NCBI RefSeq assembly: GCF_003987065.1
Contig: NZ_PIPY01000009.1
Coordinates: forward strand, 58,428 to 122,427
Length of the DNA stretch: 64,000 bases
Direction: 5' to 3'
From: Pseudidiomarina insulisalsae
GTDB lineage: Bacteria; Pseudomonadota; Gammaproteobacteria; Enterobacterales; Alteromonadaceae
The notes under the pieces were generated by a model. The model was not told the origin of the DNA. It saw only the letters and a list, made by a program, of their open reading frames with translations, and searched no databases. A program made the translations under genes and the position numbers. Shown in pieces: positions 37,624-45,538 of this stretch; positions within the stretch are counted from its first letter, which is position 1, and each line of letters starts with the position of its first letter.

Positions 37624-39324
37624 ATGGGTGTAGCAGACAACGTGACAGACGACTACAGCAGTATTGATAACAACGTCCAAATGGGCACCTACCTTGAGGC
37701 ACTTGGGCAGCCAGGCGTCGCGAATCTGGTCACGGTGACCGGCGCTACGAGTAGTTATCCGGTAATTATCAGTGACGTGCGCTTTGACCAAGCTTTGATA
37801 CTTGAGTTGACCGCCATTCGTGATGTGGTGCCGCGCCTGCGACAAGGCGGCCAATTTCGTCTTGAGGGCGCCACCTCTGGCGGCCTGGTACGTACCGAGC
37901 CAATGCAGGTCCGCGAGTTTGAAAGCCGCGAAGGGCGTCTGTTTGGTGAGGTTGACTGGCCAGCACAAATTCATGTTAAACAACGCCGCAGTAGTTTTCG
38001 CGCGACCTTACGGGTCGGTATGGAAGTCGGCGTGCGCCTTGCATCTTCCGATCCGGAACAGGAATCTACGGTGCTGGCCGGCGATTTACGCGATCTTTCC
38101 GCCGATGGCTGCCTTGCTGAATTCAGTATTTACGATGGTGCCTCAAAAGTACTGCCAAATATTCATACCGTCGTGACCTTGAGTTTTCCCGACGGCACCG
38201 AGCGCGAATTTATGGCTGAAACCAGGCATATACGCACCGATACCGAACGGAAAGTCATTGCCGTCGGCCTGCAGTTTGAAAACCTTTCACAGGACGCACA
38301 AAAGGAGCTTTGGCAGTTCGTCAAAGAAATAGAGCGCGAAGCCAGTCGCTCGGCAACGACCGGTGACCAACGCGAACCGTCGAAGCTTTTCGCGCCGAAA
38401 AGCGCTGAGGTTTCTAATGTCAGCCGCAGGCGCCGGGGTGATTATCCGACGCCGATCGCACGGCGTCTGGCGACGATCGCCGGATACCTCGACAGTCAGA
38501 TGATTCAGCTCAAGCAAGAGGGAAGTTTTGATGCGCAGCAACTCTCCAGTCAAACCGATCACCTGCTTGATCTGTTAAAAGAAGATCGCCAGGAGGCACT
38601 GTTTGCGCTGCACTGCCTGCACCGTGAATCGGTCTGGGTACAACACGGCATTGCTGTGGCGATGCGCCTGGCTGACTTATTGACCGCCCGGCGGTTGCCG
38701 CAGGCAGTGGTAAAAGGCGCCGCAGCGGCGGCTATGATCCACGATTTGGGTAAAGGCGTGGTATGCCCCGAGGTGGCTCGCACCACTACGTTGAGCCGCG
38801 CCATGTATCTGGATATGCACTCACATGTCGTTAAAGCACTAGATGCGGCGCATGGCGTGCGCTGGCTGTCACCGGTGATACGTGACAATGTCATTGCACT
38901 GGTCAACGAGCGGTTAGATGGCAGTGGCTATCCGGAAGGGTTTAAAGCGGAGCATATTGGTCAGTTAGCACGAGCGGTGATGGTGGTGGATGTGATGGAC
39001 GCGCTGCAGCGTCCGCGTCCGGACCGTGCAGCGCACACTAGTTATGCGGCATTTCAGCTGGTTGCGGCGGACCGTAAGCGGTTTGACGGGCAATGGTTAC
39101 AGGCGTACATGCAACGCTTTGGTAAGCTCGCAATTGGCAGTCTGGTGCGTTTTTCCGGCGGGCAATATGCCTGGGTTGTGGGCCTTGATCAGCATAACCG
39201 GGTGGATTGTGTACGGCTCACCCCCCACAAAGGTCACCCCGATTCCCGCTTAGGTGAACTGGTGCGGGGGAGTCGGTTAAGAGCATTGGGACGGATGACC
39301 GATGTGCTGGTGGTAGAAGAGTAA
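37624..39324 (+). CDS. YcgR/PilZ c-di-GMP receptor fused to degenerate HD-GYP domain
   Basis: A 566-residue protein in three parts. Residues about 15-110 resemble a YcgR-type N domain. A PilZ domain follows with both c-di-GMP motifs intact: RxxxR at residues 122-126 and DLSADG at 157-162. The C-terminal half is HD-GYP-like: HDLGK at 373-377, GSGYP at 433-437 and DVMDAL at 456-461. The usual HHE triplet before DGSGYP is VNE (427-429), so two metal ligands are missing and phosphodiesterase activity is doubtful. Placed between fliC and fliD and under sigma-28, it is probably a c-di-GMP-responsive motor brake or regulator; that role is inferred. Confidence 0.88.
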   Translation: MGVADNVTDDYSSIDNNVQMGTYLEALGQPGVANLVTVTGATSSYPVIISDVRFDQALILELTAIRDVVPRLRQGGQFRLEGATSGGLVRTEPMQVREFESREGRLFGEVDWPAQIHVKQRRSSFRATLRVGMEVGVRLASSDPEQESTVLAGDLRDLSADGCLAEFSIYDGASKVLPNIHTVVTLSFPDGTEREFMAETRHIRTDTERKVIAVGLQFENLSQDAQKELWQFVKEIEREASRSATTGDQREPSKLFAPKSAEVSNVSRRRRGDYPTPIARRLATIAGYLDSQMIQLKQEGSFDAQQLSSQTDHLLDLLKEDRQEALFALHCLHRESVWVQHGIAVAMRLADLLTARRLPQAVVKGAAAAAMIHDLGKGVVCPEVARTTTLSRAMYLDMHSHVVKALDAAHGVRWLSPVIRDNVIALVNERLDGSGYPEGFKAEHIGQLARAVMVVDVMDALQRPRPDRAAHTSYAAFQLVAADRKRFDGQWLQAYMQRFGKLAIGSLVRFSGGQYAWVVGLDQHNRVDCVRLTPHKGHPDSRLGELVRGSRLRALGRMTDVLVVEE

Positions 39325-39333
39325 AAATTGCGC

Positions 39334-39360
39334 TAAAGACTTTCGAGTTTTGACCGATAT
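39334..39360 (+). promoter_or_regulatory. Sigma-28 promoter of fliDST
   Basis: TAAAGACT (39334-39341), 11 bases, then ACCGATAT (39353-39360). Six of eight consensus positions match in each element, with exact spacing. It starts 10 bases after the PilZ gene stop and about 100 bases before fliD. Confidence 0.8.
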
Positions 39361-39457
39361 AGCAAAAAAGCAGCATAAAAACAGTGTTACTAATAGCTTT
39401 AACAATGACGGGCAGCACGCACAATAGCCCCGGGGTTGTAACTGAGGAAGAAAACGA

Positions 39458-40819
39458 ATGGCATCCATAGCGGCTTTGGGCGTTGGCTCAGGCCTGGACT
39501 TAAACGGTCTGTTAAATCAGCTGGAGTCAGCAGAGCGGCAGCGACTGCAGCCACTGATACAACAAAAAGCCAGCTACCAGGCGAAAATTTCGGCCTATGG
39601 CAAGCTGGAAGGTGCGCTGGCGCAGTTTCAGACGGCGCTCACGCGACTGGAAAAACCTGAAACCTTTGCTGCGGTTAGTAGCAAAGTTAGTAATGACACC
39701 ATGAGTGTCGCTGCCGATGCTACCGCAGTACCAGGCAGCTATCAGGTGGTAGTGGACCAACTGGCGTCGCATGCAAGTTTCGCGACGCTCGGCATTGACG
39801 ACAGCGCCAGGGCCTTGGCTGCAGGCAGCGTAAGCTTCAGTTTAGCAGACGGCACCTCGCACACTATCGATGTAAGTGCCGAAGATACCAGTCTTGCCAG
39901 TATCCGCGACGCTATCAATGCGCAGCAGCAGGACGTTACCGCGAGCATTATCAACGATGGCGACGCCAACGCGCCCTATCGTTTAGTTCTTAACAGTAAC
40001 CAAACGGGCGCAGCATCAAGTATCGAGACGCTCAGTTTCAGTGGCTTTAGTGACGCCTTATCAGCAGACGCGACAACGCAGCGTAGTGGCAGTGACGCTG
40101 AATTCAGTGTGAATGGCCTGGCAATGCGGCGTAGTAGCAATCAGGTGCAAGACGCGATTCAGGGCGTGACGTTGAATTTGCAGGCGGCGAATGAGCAGGG
40201 GTTGGTGACAGTTGCGCGTGATGAAAGTGCCATTAACAAGGCGGTGAAAGACTTCGTAAAGGCGTTCAACAGCCTCAATACGACCATTCGTGATCTTGGT
40301 GCCTACGATGCCGAAACGCAACGCAGCGGGCGACTGTTAGGTGATACAGCACTACGTGACGTGCAAGACGATCTGCGGGCGCTGGTTTCCTTTCAGGGTG
40401 GGACGAACGAAGGATTAACCTTCCTGTCGGACCTCGGAATCGAGCGCGAACTCGACGGCTCGCTGGCACTTGATGAGGACGCCTTGCAAGAACTGGTATC
40501 GACACAACTAGCCGATGTGACGCAGTTTTTCACGGGAGCTGGGGAAGCCACGGGTTTTGCAGGTCGGTCGCAGGAACTGATTAACCAGTTACTGGATGAG
40601 AACGGAATTCTGGCGACCAGCACTGAGGGTATGAAAGAGGCGATGACACGCATTGACGAGCGCTATGCGCGCGAGGAGGTGGCGATTGCCTCTACGGTCG
40701 ACCGGTATCGTAGCCAATTTGCCCAACTTGACAGCATGATTGCCAGTATGAATTCAACCAGCGCCTATTTAACGCAACAGTTTGATGCGCTGAGTATGCA
40801 ACTAGGCCGCAAGAAATAG
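39458..40819 (+). CDS. fliD: Flagellar filament cap protein FliD
   Basis: A 453-residue filament cap (HAP2). The N-terminal motif GVGSGLDLNGLLNQLESAERQRLQPL and the C-terminal coiled region (ERYAREEVAIASTVDRYRSQFAQLDSMIASMNSTSAYLTQQFDAL) are the FliD_N and FliD_C signatures. GAGGAAG ribosome binding site upstream. First gene of the fliD-fliS-fliT run. Confidence 0.97.
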   Translation: MASIAALGVGSGLDLNGLLNQLESAERQRLQPLIQQKASYQAKISAYGKLEGALAQFQTALTRLEKPETFAAVSSKVSNDTMSVAADATAVPGSYQVVVDQLASHASFATLGIDDSARALAAGSVSFSLADGTSHTIDVSAEDTSLASIRDAINAQQQDVTASIINDGDANAPYRLVLNSNQTGAASSIETLSFSGFSDALSADATTQRSGSDAEFSVNGLAMRRSSNQVQDAIQGVTLNLQAANEQGLVTVARDESAINKAVKDFVKAFNSLNTTIRDLGAYDAETQRSGRLLGDTALRDVQDDLRALVSFQGGTNEGLTFLSDLGIERELDGSLALDEDALQELVSTQLADVTQFFTGAGEATGFAGRSQELINQLLDENGILATSTEGMKEAMTRIDERYAREEVAIASTVDRYRSQFAQLDSMIASMNSTSAYLTQQFDALSMQLGRKK

Positions 40820-40828
40820 GAGGTAAAC

Positions 40829-41230
40829 GTGTACGGAATGCGTGGAGCAGCGGCCTATGGCCGCGTGAATGTGGAAAGTGAAATACTTTCAGCGAGTCCT
40901 CACCGGTTGATCGCTTTATTATTTGAGCATGCCTTGCGTGCCATTCGCACGGCCGAGGTGCATATGAATAATGGTGACATTAAAGGCAAAGCCGAGGCCA
41001 TTACCAAAGCACTAGATATTGTCAGTCAGGGCTTGCTTGCCGCTGTGGACCGGGAGCAGGGTCAGGCCATCGCCGAGCGTCTGGCAGAGCTTTACGAATA
41101 TGTGTGCGAGCAATTGCTTGAGGCGAATCTTCGTAACGACACTGTACACTTACAAAATGCGGAAAAGGTTCTTGAAGCCTTGTCCGAGGGTTGGCATGGT
41201 ATAGCAGGGCAAGCAAATGGAGCGGGTTAA
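40829..41230 (+). CDS. fliS: Flagellin export chaperone FliS
   Basis: A 133-residue helical chaperone that binds the flagellin C-terminus. The motif YGRVNVESEILSASPHRLIALLFEHALRAIRTAE is diagnostic. Translation starts at a GTG with AGGAGG just upstream. It overlaps the next gene by 14 bases. Confidence 0.97.
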   Translation: MYGMRGAAAYGRVNVESEILSASPHRLIALLFEHALRAIRTAEVHMNNGDIKGKAEAITKALDIVSQGLLAAVDREQGQAIAERLAELYEYVCEQLLEANLRNDTVHLQNAEKVLEALSEGWHGIAGQANGAG

Positions 41231-41591
41231 TTTGGTTTCTCAGACAAAGCAAGGGAAAGTGCTTATTCCTAACGGACTAGACGTACTGAGCGCCTATGAA
41301 CAACTATTGGCGTGGTCAAATCAGATGTTAAGCCGGGTCCGCGCGGAGGACTGGGCGGGATTGATCGAACTTGAGCTTGAATATGTGAGTGATATTGAGC
41401 GCTTAAGTCAGTTCGAGTCGACGGTGCATCTTGACGAGCGAGAGCAATTGCAAAAACTTGAATTGGTGCAGCAGTTGTTAGATCAGGACCGCGAAATAAG
41501 GGAACGCTTGATGAAACGTAAGACAGAGCTTGAAGGCGCGCTGGCGACGATGAACCGGCAACAACAACTTGCGGATCGTTATCGTAATTGA
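41217..41591 (+). CDS. fliT: FliT-like flagellar chaperone
   Basis: A 124-residue, mostly helical protein (YEQLLAWSNQMLSRVRAEDWAGLIELELEYVSDIERL ... QLLDQDREIRERLMKRKTELEG) directly after fliS. FliT homologues bind FliD and can inhibit FlhDC; the family is poorly conserved, so position and fold support the call. The stop codon overlaps the TTG start of the next gene (TTGA). Confidence 0.82.
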   Translation: MERVNLVSQTKQGKVLIPNGLDVLSAYEQLLAWSNQMLSRVRAEDWAGLIELELEYVSDIERLSQFESTVHLDEREQLQKLELVQQLLDQDREIRERLMKRKTELEGALATMNRQQQLADRYRN

Positions 41592-42376
41592 GCAGCATTA
41601 CACCGCTACTTGACACCTTGCTTCATCAGGTGGCTAAGCAAACAGAGGCAACGCACAGGGTTCCACGTGGAACTATACCCGTTGCGCCGTTGTCAGCCTC
41701 CGCCACGACGACCGAGTTTAGCAGAGACGGCACGCAGTTTGCGCGCATGTTGTCGCGGGTCAGTGAGTTACAACAACAGTTATTCCAGGACCGCCCGCAA
41801 GCCCCAACAACACCAGGTGAACCGCTGAAACTACAGCGCGGATCAGTTGCGGTGCTGGCGGCACAGTTAAAACATCAATTCCAGCGCTCTGGCATTTTTT
41901 ATGAGCAACAACTCCGGCAGTGGTTAGGCGAAGCCATTCCGCTGAAGGCCATTTTGCAGCAACCGCAAAATAGCAACCCCAGCCAACGGCAGGAGCTACT
42001 ATTCAAGCAGTTCGAACTCATCCAGACCGGCATTTATCGGTTTGAATTCGCCCTGGATGAACAGCGTCTGTTGTTTGGCGCTATCCAGCCCGACATCCAT
42101 CCATTATTACAGCAGTTCCGTCAGGGGAAGCCTTCTTCCGATGCATCTCCAAAATCGCATGACTGGACGTGTGAGCTATTTTTGCAAGATGCCCGACATG
42201 GTGACTTTAAACTGCGCTTGCGAATGGAGTCGCGTCAGTTACATATCGAATTACAAGGTGAAGTTGAATGGATGCAGTTGTTGCAGAAGCATGCACAGGG
42301 ACTGCAACAGCGACTTCGCCAACAGCGTTTCAGCGTAGCCAGTATTCAATTTCGGAGTGCAGCGGATGAAACCTAA
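41588..42376 (+). CDS. Second FliK-like hook-length control protein
   Basis: A 262-residue protein beginning at a TTG that overlaps the fliT stop. The central LKHQFQRSGIFYEQQLRQWLGE and the C-terminal beta-rich region (FKLRLRMESRQLHIELQGEVEWMQLLQKHAQGLQQRL) resemble the FliK-like proteins encoded after fliT in betaproteobacterial loci. It lacks the canonical FliK C-terminal domain of the protein at 29241. A parS palindrome sits in frame at codons around residue 25 (VPRGT). Function as ruler or specificity factor is inferred. Confidence 0.72.
   Translation: MSSITPLLDTLLHQVAKQTEATHRVPRGTIPVAPLSASATTTEFSRDGTQFARMLSRVSELQQQLFQDRPQAPTTPGEPLKLQRGSVAVLAAQLKHQFQRSGIFYEQQLRQWLGEAIPLKAILQQPQNSNPSQRQELLFKQFELIQTGIYRFEFALDEQRLLFGAIQPDIHPLLQQFRQGKPSSDASPKSHDWTCELFLQDARHGDFKLRLRMESRQLHIELQGEVEWMQLLQKHAQGLQQRLRQQRFSVASIQFRSAADET
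41659..41674. other. parS: parS site inside the flagellar locus
   Basis: GGTTCCACGTGGAACT contains the full 14-base palindrome GTTCCACGTGGAAC (41660-41673), the ParB-binding core also found twice in recF. It lies in the coding sequence of the FliK-like gene. Only the outermost base pair differs from the other two copies. Confidence 0.88.
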
Positions 42377-42626
42377 GCAATTGCGTGCTGTGGCCTTACG
42401 TTATGAAGCGCTTGCGCCCAGCGCAAAACTGATTGCCAAAGGTGACGGTGAAGTGGCGCGGGCCATCATAGAGAAAGCACGCGAACACGGGGTGTTCGTT
42501 CACGAGTCTGAAGAACTCATGCGCTTACTTATACAGGTAGAGCTTGAAGCAACCGTGCCGGAAGAAGTTTGCATAATTGTTTCAGAATTGTTGGGGTGGC
42601 TAGAATCCTCCGAGGTAAATAGTTGA
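42366..42626 (+). CDS. FlhX-like free FlhB C-terminal domain protein
   Basis: An 86-residue protein that corresponds to FlhB just after its NPTH cleavage site: AVALRYEALAPSAKLIAKGDG aligns by eye with AVALRYDESKMGAPRVVAKGTD of the full FlhB at 45539. The membrane part and NPTH itself are absent. Similar free FlhB-CC proteins are known as FlhX (epsilonproteobacteria) and YlqH. I start at the ATG at 42366, preceded by GGAG, in preference to a GTG at 42357. It overlaps the FliK-like gene by 11 bases, suggesting joint work in export switching. Confidence 0.85.
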   Translation: MKPKQLRAVALRYEALAPSAKLIAKGDGEVARAIIEKAREHGVFVHESEELMRLLIQVELEATVPEEVCIIVSELLGWLESSEVNS

Positions 42627-42807
42627 TAATGGTCAAATAACAATCTGTTTAAAACAAAAAATATACATCAAGACCTTATAAAAATCTCAAATCGCCGTTG
42701 CCTTTTATCCGCCAATCAGGTACAAAGTTGCCCAAAAAATTAATAACAAAAAAGCGAGTCATTTTAAAAAACGGCCGCAACTTACTGAATTTGGGGAGTA
42801 TGGATCA
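42627..42807 (+). promoter_or_regulatory. flhDC upstream regulatory region
   Basis: A 181-base AT-rich non-coding stretch before flhD. A possible sigma-70 promoter is TTGCCT (42698-42703), 17 bases, TACAAA (42721-42726); the -10 matches 4 of 6. No sigma-28 element is seen, as expected for a class 1 operon. GGGGAG precedes the flhD ATG. The exact promoter is uncertain. Confidence 0.5.
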
Positions 42808-43113
42808 ATGGCGCAGCAAACCGTTTTGGCTGAGCTTCAGGAGATCAATTTAAGTTACCTGCTACTTGTACAAAAATTACTGAACGAAGACCGGGAACTG
42901 GCACTCTTCAGGCTTAAAATAGATGAAGAGCTGGCTGATTTTATTGGCGATTTATCCATCCGTGAACTAACTATGCTGGCGAAGCAGCCTCAGGTTTTAT
43001 TACGTCCGTGTTTATGCGACGTGACGGCACTGCGAGAAGTACTAAGCAATAATAAAGCTGAAGGCATGCGTGAGACGCATCTTGCCATGCTGATGGCTGC
43101 AGCAACTGCATAA
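42808..43113 (+). CDS. flhD: Flagellar master regulator subunit FlhD
   Basis: A 101-residue protein. LAELQEINLSYLLLVQKLLNEDRELALFRLKID is the FlhD signature, followed by the helix-turn-helix-like C-terminus. With FlhC it forms the FlhD4C2 activator of class 2 flagellar promoters. Its presence shows that this system is run by FlhDC and not by FlrABC-type polar regulators. It is eight bases before flhC. Confidence 0.96.
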   Translation: MAQQTVLAELQEINLSYLLLVQKLLNEDRELALFRLKIDEELADFIGDLSIRELTMLAKQPQVLLRPCLCDVTALREVLSNNKAEGMRETHLAMLMAAATA

Positions 43114-43121
43114 GGACTCGC

Positions 43122-43667
43122 ATGGCCGCAGGAAAACTTCTTACTGAGCTGGGTGAAGTTCAGCTTGCTATCGATCTAATTGAGTTAGGTGCGCGTCTGC
43201 AGGTGCTTGAGTCAGAGGTGAGCCTCAACCGCGGGCGTTTGGTCAGACTTTATAAAGAAGTTGCCGGGAAGTCCCCGCCCAAAGGCATGCTGCCGTTTTC
43301 AACAGATTGGTTTATGACCTGGCAGCCAAATATTCACTCGTCCTTTTTTTACACCTTGTACCGGCGCTTGCGTGAAGGCCAGCAACTGGAGCGTATGCAG
43401 GCAGTGATCAAAGCGTATCGCCTTTATCGCGAACATATTCAGTTGCATGGTGATGAAGAAGTGCTGGCGCTCACCCGCGCGTGGACGCTGATCCGCTTTT
43501 TTGAGAGTGGCATGTTCCAGCTTTCCGAATGCGGTAAATGTCGCTTACAGTTTGTTAATCACGCGGGCACACCTGACGCCGACTACGTCTGTGGTGTCTG
43601 TCAGCCGCCATCACGAGCTGGCAAGCCGCTGAAGAAAACCCGTTCGGTTCGCGCAAAAGCGACTTAA
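43122..43667 (+). CDS. flhC: Flagellar master regulator subunit FlhC
   Basis: A 181-residue DNA-binding subunit of FlhD4C2. The zinc site is complete: Cys137 and Cys140 (ECGKC) with Cys157 and Cys160 (VCGVC). The N-terminal LAIDLIELGARLQVLESEVSL and central WFMTWQPNIHSSFFYTLYRRL are conserved. The stop codon overlaps the -35 element of the motAB promoter. Confidence 0.97.
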   Translation: MAAGKLLTELGEVQLAIDLIELGARLQVLESEVSLNRGRLVRLYKEVAGKSPPKGMLPFSTDWFMTWQPNIHSSFFYTLYRRLREGQQLERMQAVIKAYRLYREHIQLHGDEEVLALTRAWTLIRFFESGMFQLSECGKCRLQFVNHAGTPDADYVCGVCQPPSRAGKPLKKTRSVRAKAT

Positions 43668-43690
43668 GTTTCTGCATTACTTGCCGATAG
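43664..43690 (+). promoter_or_regulatory. Sigma-28 promoter of motAB
   Basis: TTAAGTTT (43664-43671), 11 bases, then GCCGATAG (43683-43690): 7 of 8 in each element. The TAA inside the -35 is the flhC stop codon. It places the stator genes in the late class. Confidence 0.87.
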
Positions 43691-43724
43691 CCTAACTATG
43701 TGTAGTCGGGTTAGGGATTAGCTG

Positions 43725-44591
43725 GTGTTCATAGCAATCGGATTTGTCATTATTATCGCCTGTGTCTTCGGCGGTTTCGTGCTTGCCGGAGGCGCGCTAG
43801 GGCCGCTGCTGCAGCCACTTGAGTTGCTGATTATTGGCGGCGCCGCGCTTGGTGCCTTTATTGCCGCAAACAGCTCAAAGTCGATGCGGGCCACCTTGAA
43901 AGTTGCCGGTAAGTTGCGGGCCTCGACCCGTTACAGCAGTGCTACTTATCTTGCGCTGCTGGGGCTACTGTACCAACTCCTTACCAAAATGCGCCGCGAC
44001 GGCATGCTAGCCGTTGAACAGGACATTGAAAATCCTGAAGAAAGCGCAATTTTCAGTGAGTTTCCTGAAATTCAAAGCGATACGCTGTTATGTAATTTCA
44101 TTACCGACTATTTGCGCTTGATGATTAGCGGCAATATGAACCCTCACGAGCTTGATGAGCTGATGTTGCATGAGATCGAGACCTTTGAACAGGAAGGTGC
44201 GATACCTGCAGACGCATTGTCCCGTGTGGGAGATGCGATGCCTGCGTTTGGTATCGTCGCAGCCGTGCTGGGTGTTGTGCGGGCACTGAGCTCAGCAGAC
44301 GTCGCCCCTGATGTGATGGGCACCATGATTGCGCACGCGCTGGTGGGTACCTTTTTGGGTATTTTGCTGGGCTATGGCTTCGTGAATCCGGTGGCCGGAC
44401 GCATCGAGCTGCAGATGGCTGAGGTGAGTAAAACGCTGCAGGTTATTCGCGTCACGTTGCTCGCCAGCGCCCATGGTTATGCCCCCCAATTAGCGGTGGA
44501 ATTTGGACGTAAAGGTTTGCACGTGCAGGAGCGGCCAAGTTTTACTGAGCTCGAGCAGTATATCCGCGGAGACGCGACGGAAGCCGCCTGA
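43725..44591 (+). CDS. motA: Flagellar stator protein MotA
   Basis: A 288-residue membrane protein with four helices and a large cytoplasmic loop. The C-terminal pair contains MPAFGIVAAVLGVVRAL and TFLGILLGYGFVNPVA, with the conserved prolines of the ion pathway. Length fits proton-type MotA (E. coli 295) better than PomA. Translation starts at a GTG (MFIAIGFVI). The stop overlaps the motB start by one base. Confidence 0.96.
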   Translation: MFIAIGFVIIIACVFGGFVLAGGALGPLLQPLELLIIGGAALGAFIAANSSKSMRATLKVAGKLRASTRYSSATYLALLGLLYQLLTKMRRDGMLAVEQDIENPEESAIFSEFPEIQSDTLLCNFITDYLRLMISGNMNPHELDELMLHEIETFEQEGAIPADALSRVGDAMPAFGIVAAVLGVVRALSSADVAPDVMGTMIAHALVGTFLGILLGYGFVNPVAGRIELQMAEVSKTLQVIRVTLLASAHGYAPQLAVEFGRKGLHVQERPSFTELEQYIRGDATEAA

Positions 44592-45448
44592 TGAATGAGC
44601 AGCGTCAGCCGATCATCATCCGCCGTAAAAAGCATACCCGGCATAAACATCATGGGGGCAGTTGGAAAATTGCCCTGGCCGACTTTATGACAGCGTTAAT
44701 GGCGCTGTTTCTGGTCATGTGGATACTATCCATGTCGAGCGAAGAGCAACGGCAAAGTATTTCTGATTATTTCCGTACGCCCTTAGTGGTGGCGCTCGCT
44801 GGCGGCGATAAACCCACGGCTAGTACCAGTGCCATTAAAGGTGGCGGTGACGACCCGGTACACCGCAGTGGTGAGCAAGCGCGGATTGATTTACGGCAGC
44901 AAACACGGCCGGCCGACGTCCGTCGTCATTTTGCGCAAGTGCAGCGACGGATTGAGCAGGCCATTGCCGGTGACCCAGTATTGGAAAAGTTGCGCGCGCA
45001 GCTACGTTTTGACTTTACCGCCGAAGGTCTACGGATTATGGTTCTCGATACTGAGACCCGGCCAATGTTCGAGCTTGGCAGCGACAAGCTCGCGCCCTAC
45101 ATGGAGCGCTTACTGAAAACCATGGCGCCGCTGCTTAATGATATTCCAAACCCGTTAACCATTAGCGGACACACCGATAGCCTGCCTTACGCCGGGGGTG
45201 AACGGGGCTACAGTAACTGGGAGCTCTCGGCCGATCGCGCTAATGCTACACGCAAAACCCTGCTCGCTGGCGGCCTTGAAGCAGCGAAGTTATTGCTGGT
45301 CATGGGTACGGCCGATCGGGTGCCGCTTGAAGATACCACTGCAGATGATCCGCGTAACCGTCGTATTACGCTGGTGGTACATACGCAAAGCTCGGCGGAC
45401 TTTATTCGGCGTCAGGGGTTTTTTCCGACGGAGCAGAAGCAAGAATAA
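44591..45448 (+). CDS. motB: Flagellar stator protein MotB
   Basis: A 285-residue stator protein with one membrane helix and a periplasmic OmpA-like peptidoglycan-binding domain (ISGHTDSLPYAGGERGYSNWELSADRAN ... RNRRITLVV). The helix begins KIALADFMTALMALFLVMW with ion-carrying Asp31. The ADFMTA context is that of proton-driven MotB, not the sodium-type PomB, so proton drive is predicted. ATG overlaps the motA stop. Confidence 0.96.
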   Translation: MNEQRQPIIIRRKKHTRHKHHGGSWKIALADFMTALMALFLVMWILSMSSEEQRQSISDYFRTPLVVALAGGDKPTASTSAIKGGGDDPVHRSGEQARIDLRQQTRPADVRRHFAQVQRRIEQAIAGDPVLEKLRAQLRFDFTAEGLRIMVLDTETRPMFELGSDKLAPYMERLLKTMAPLLNDIPNPLTISGHTDSLPYAGGERGYSNWELSADRANATRKTLLAGGLEAAKLLLVMGTADRVPLEDTTADDPRNRRITLVVHTQSSADFIRRQGFFPTEQKQE

Positions 45449-45538
45449 CGACAAAATAAGCGCCCTTATTAGCGCTTCGTTCGCGCGCTGTGCAACTGAT
45501 AATGAGACTGCGAAAATCCCTCATAGTGCACGGCGAAG

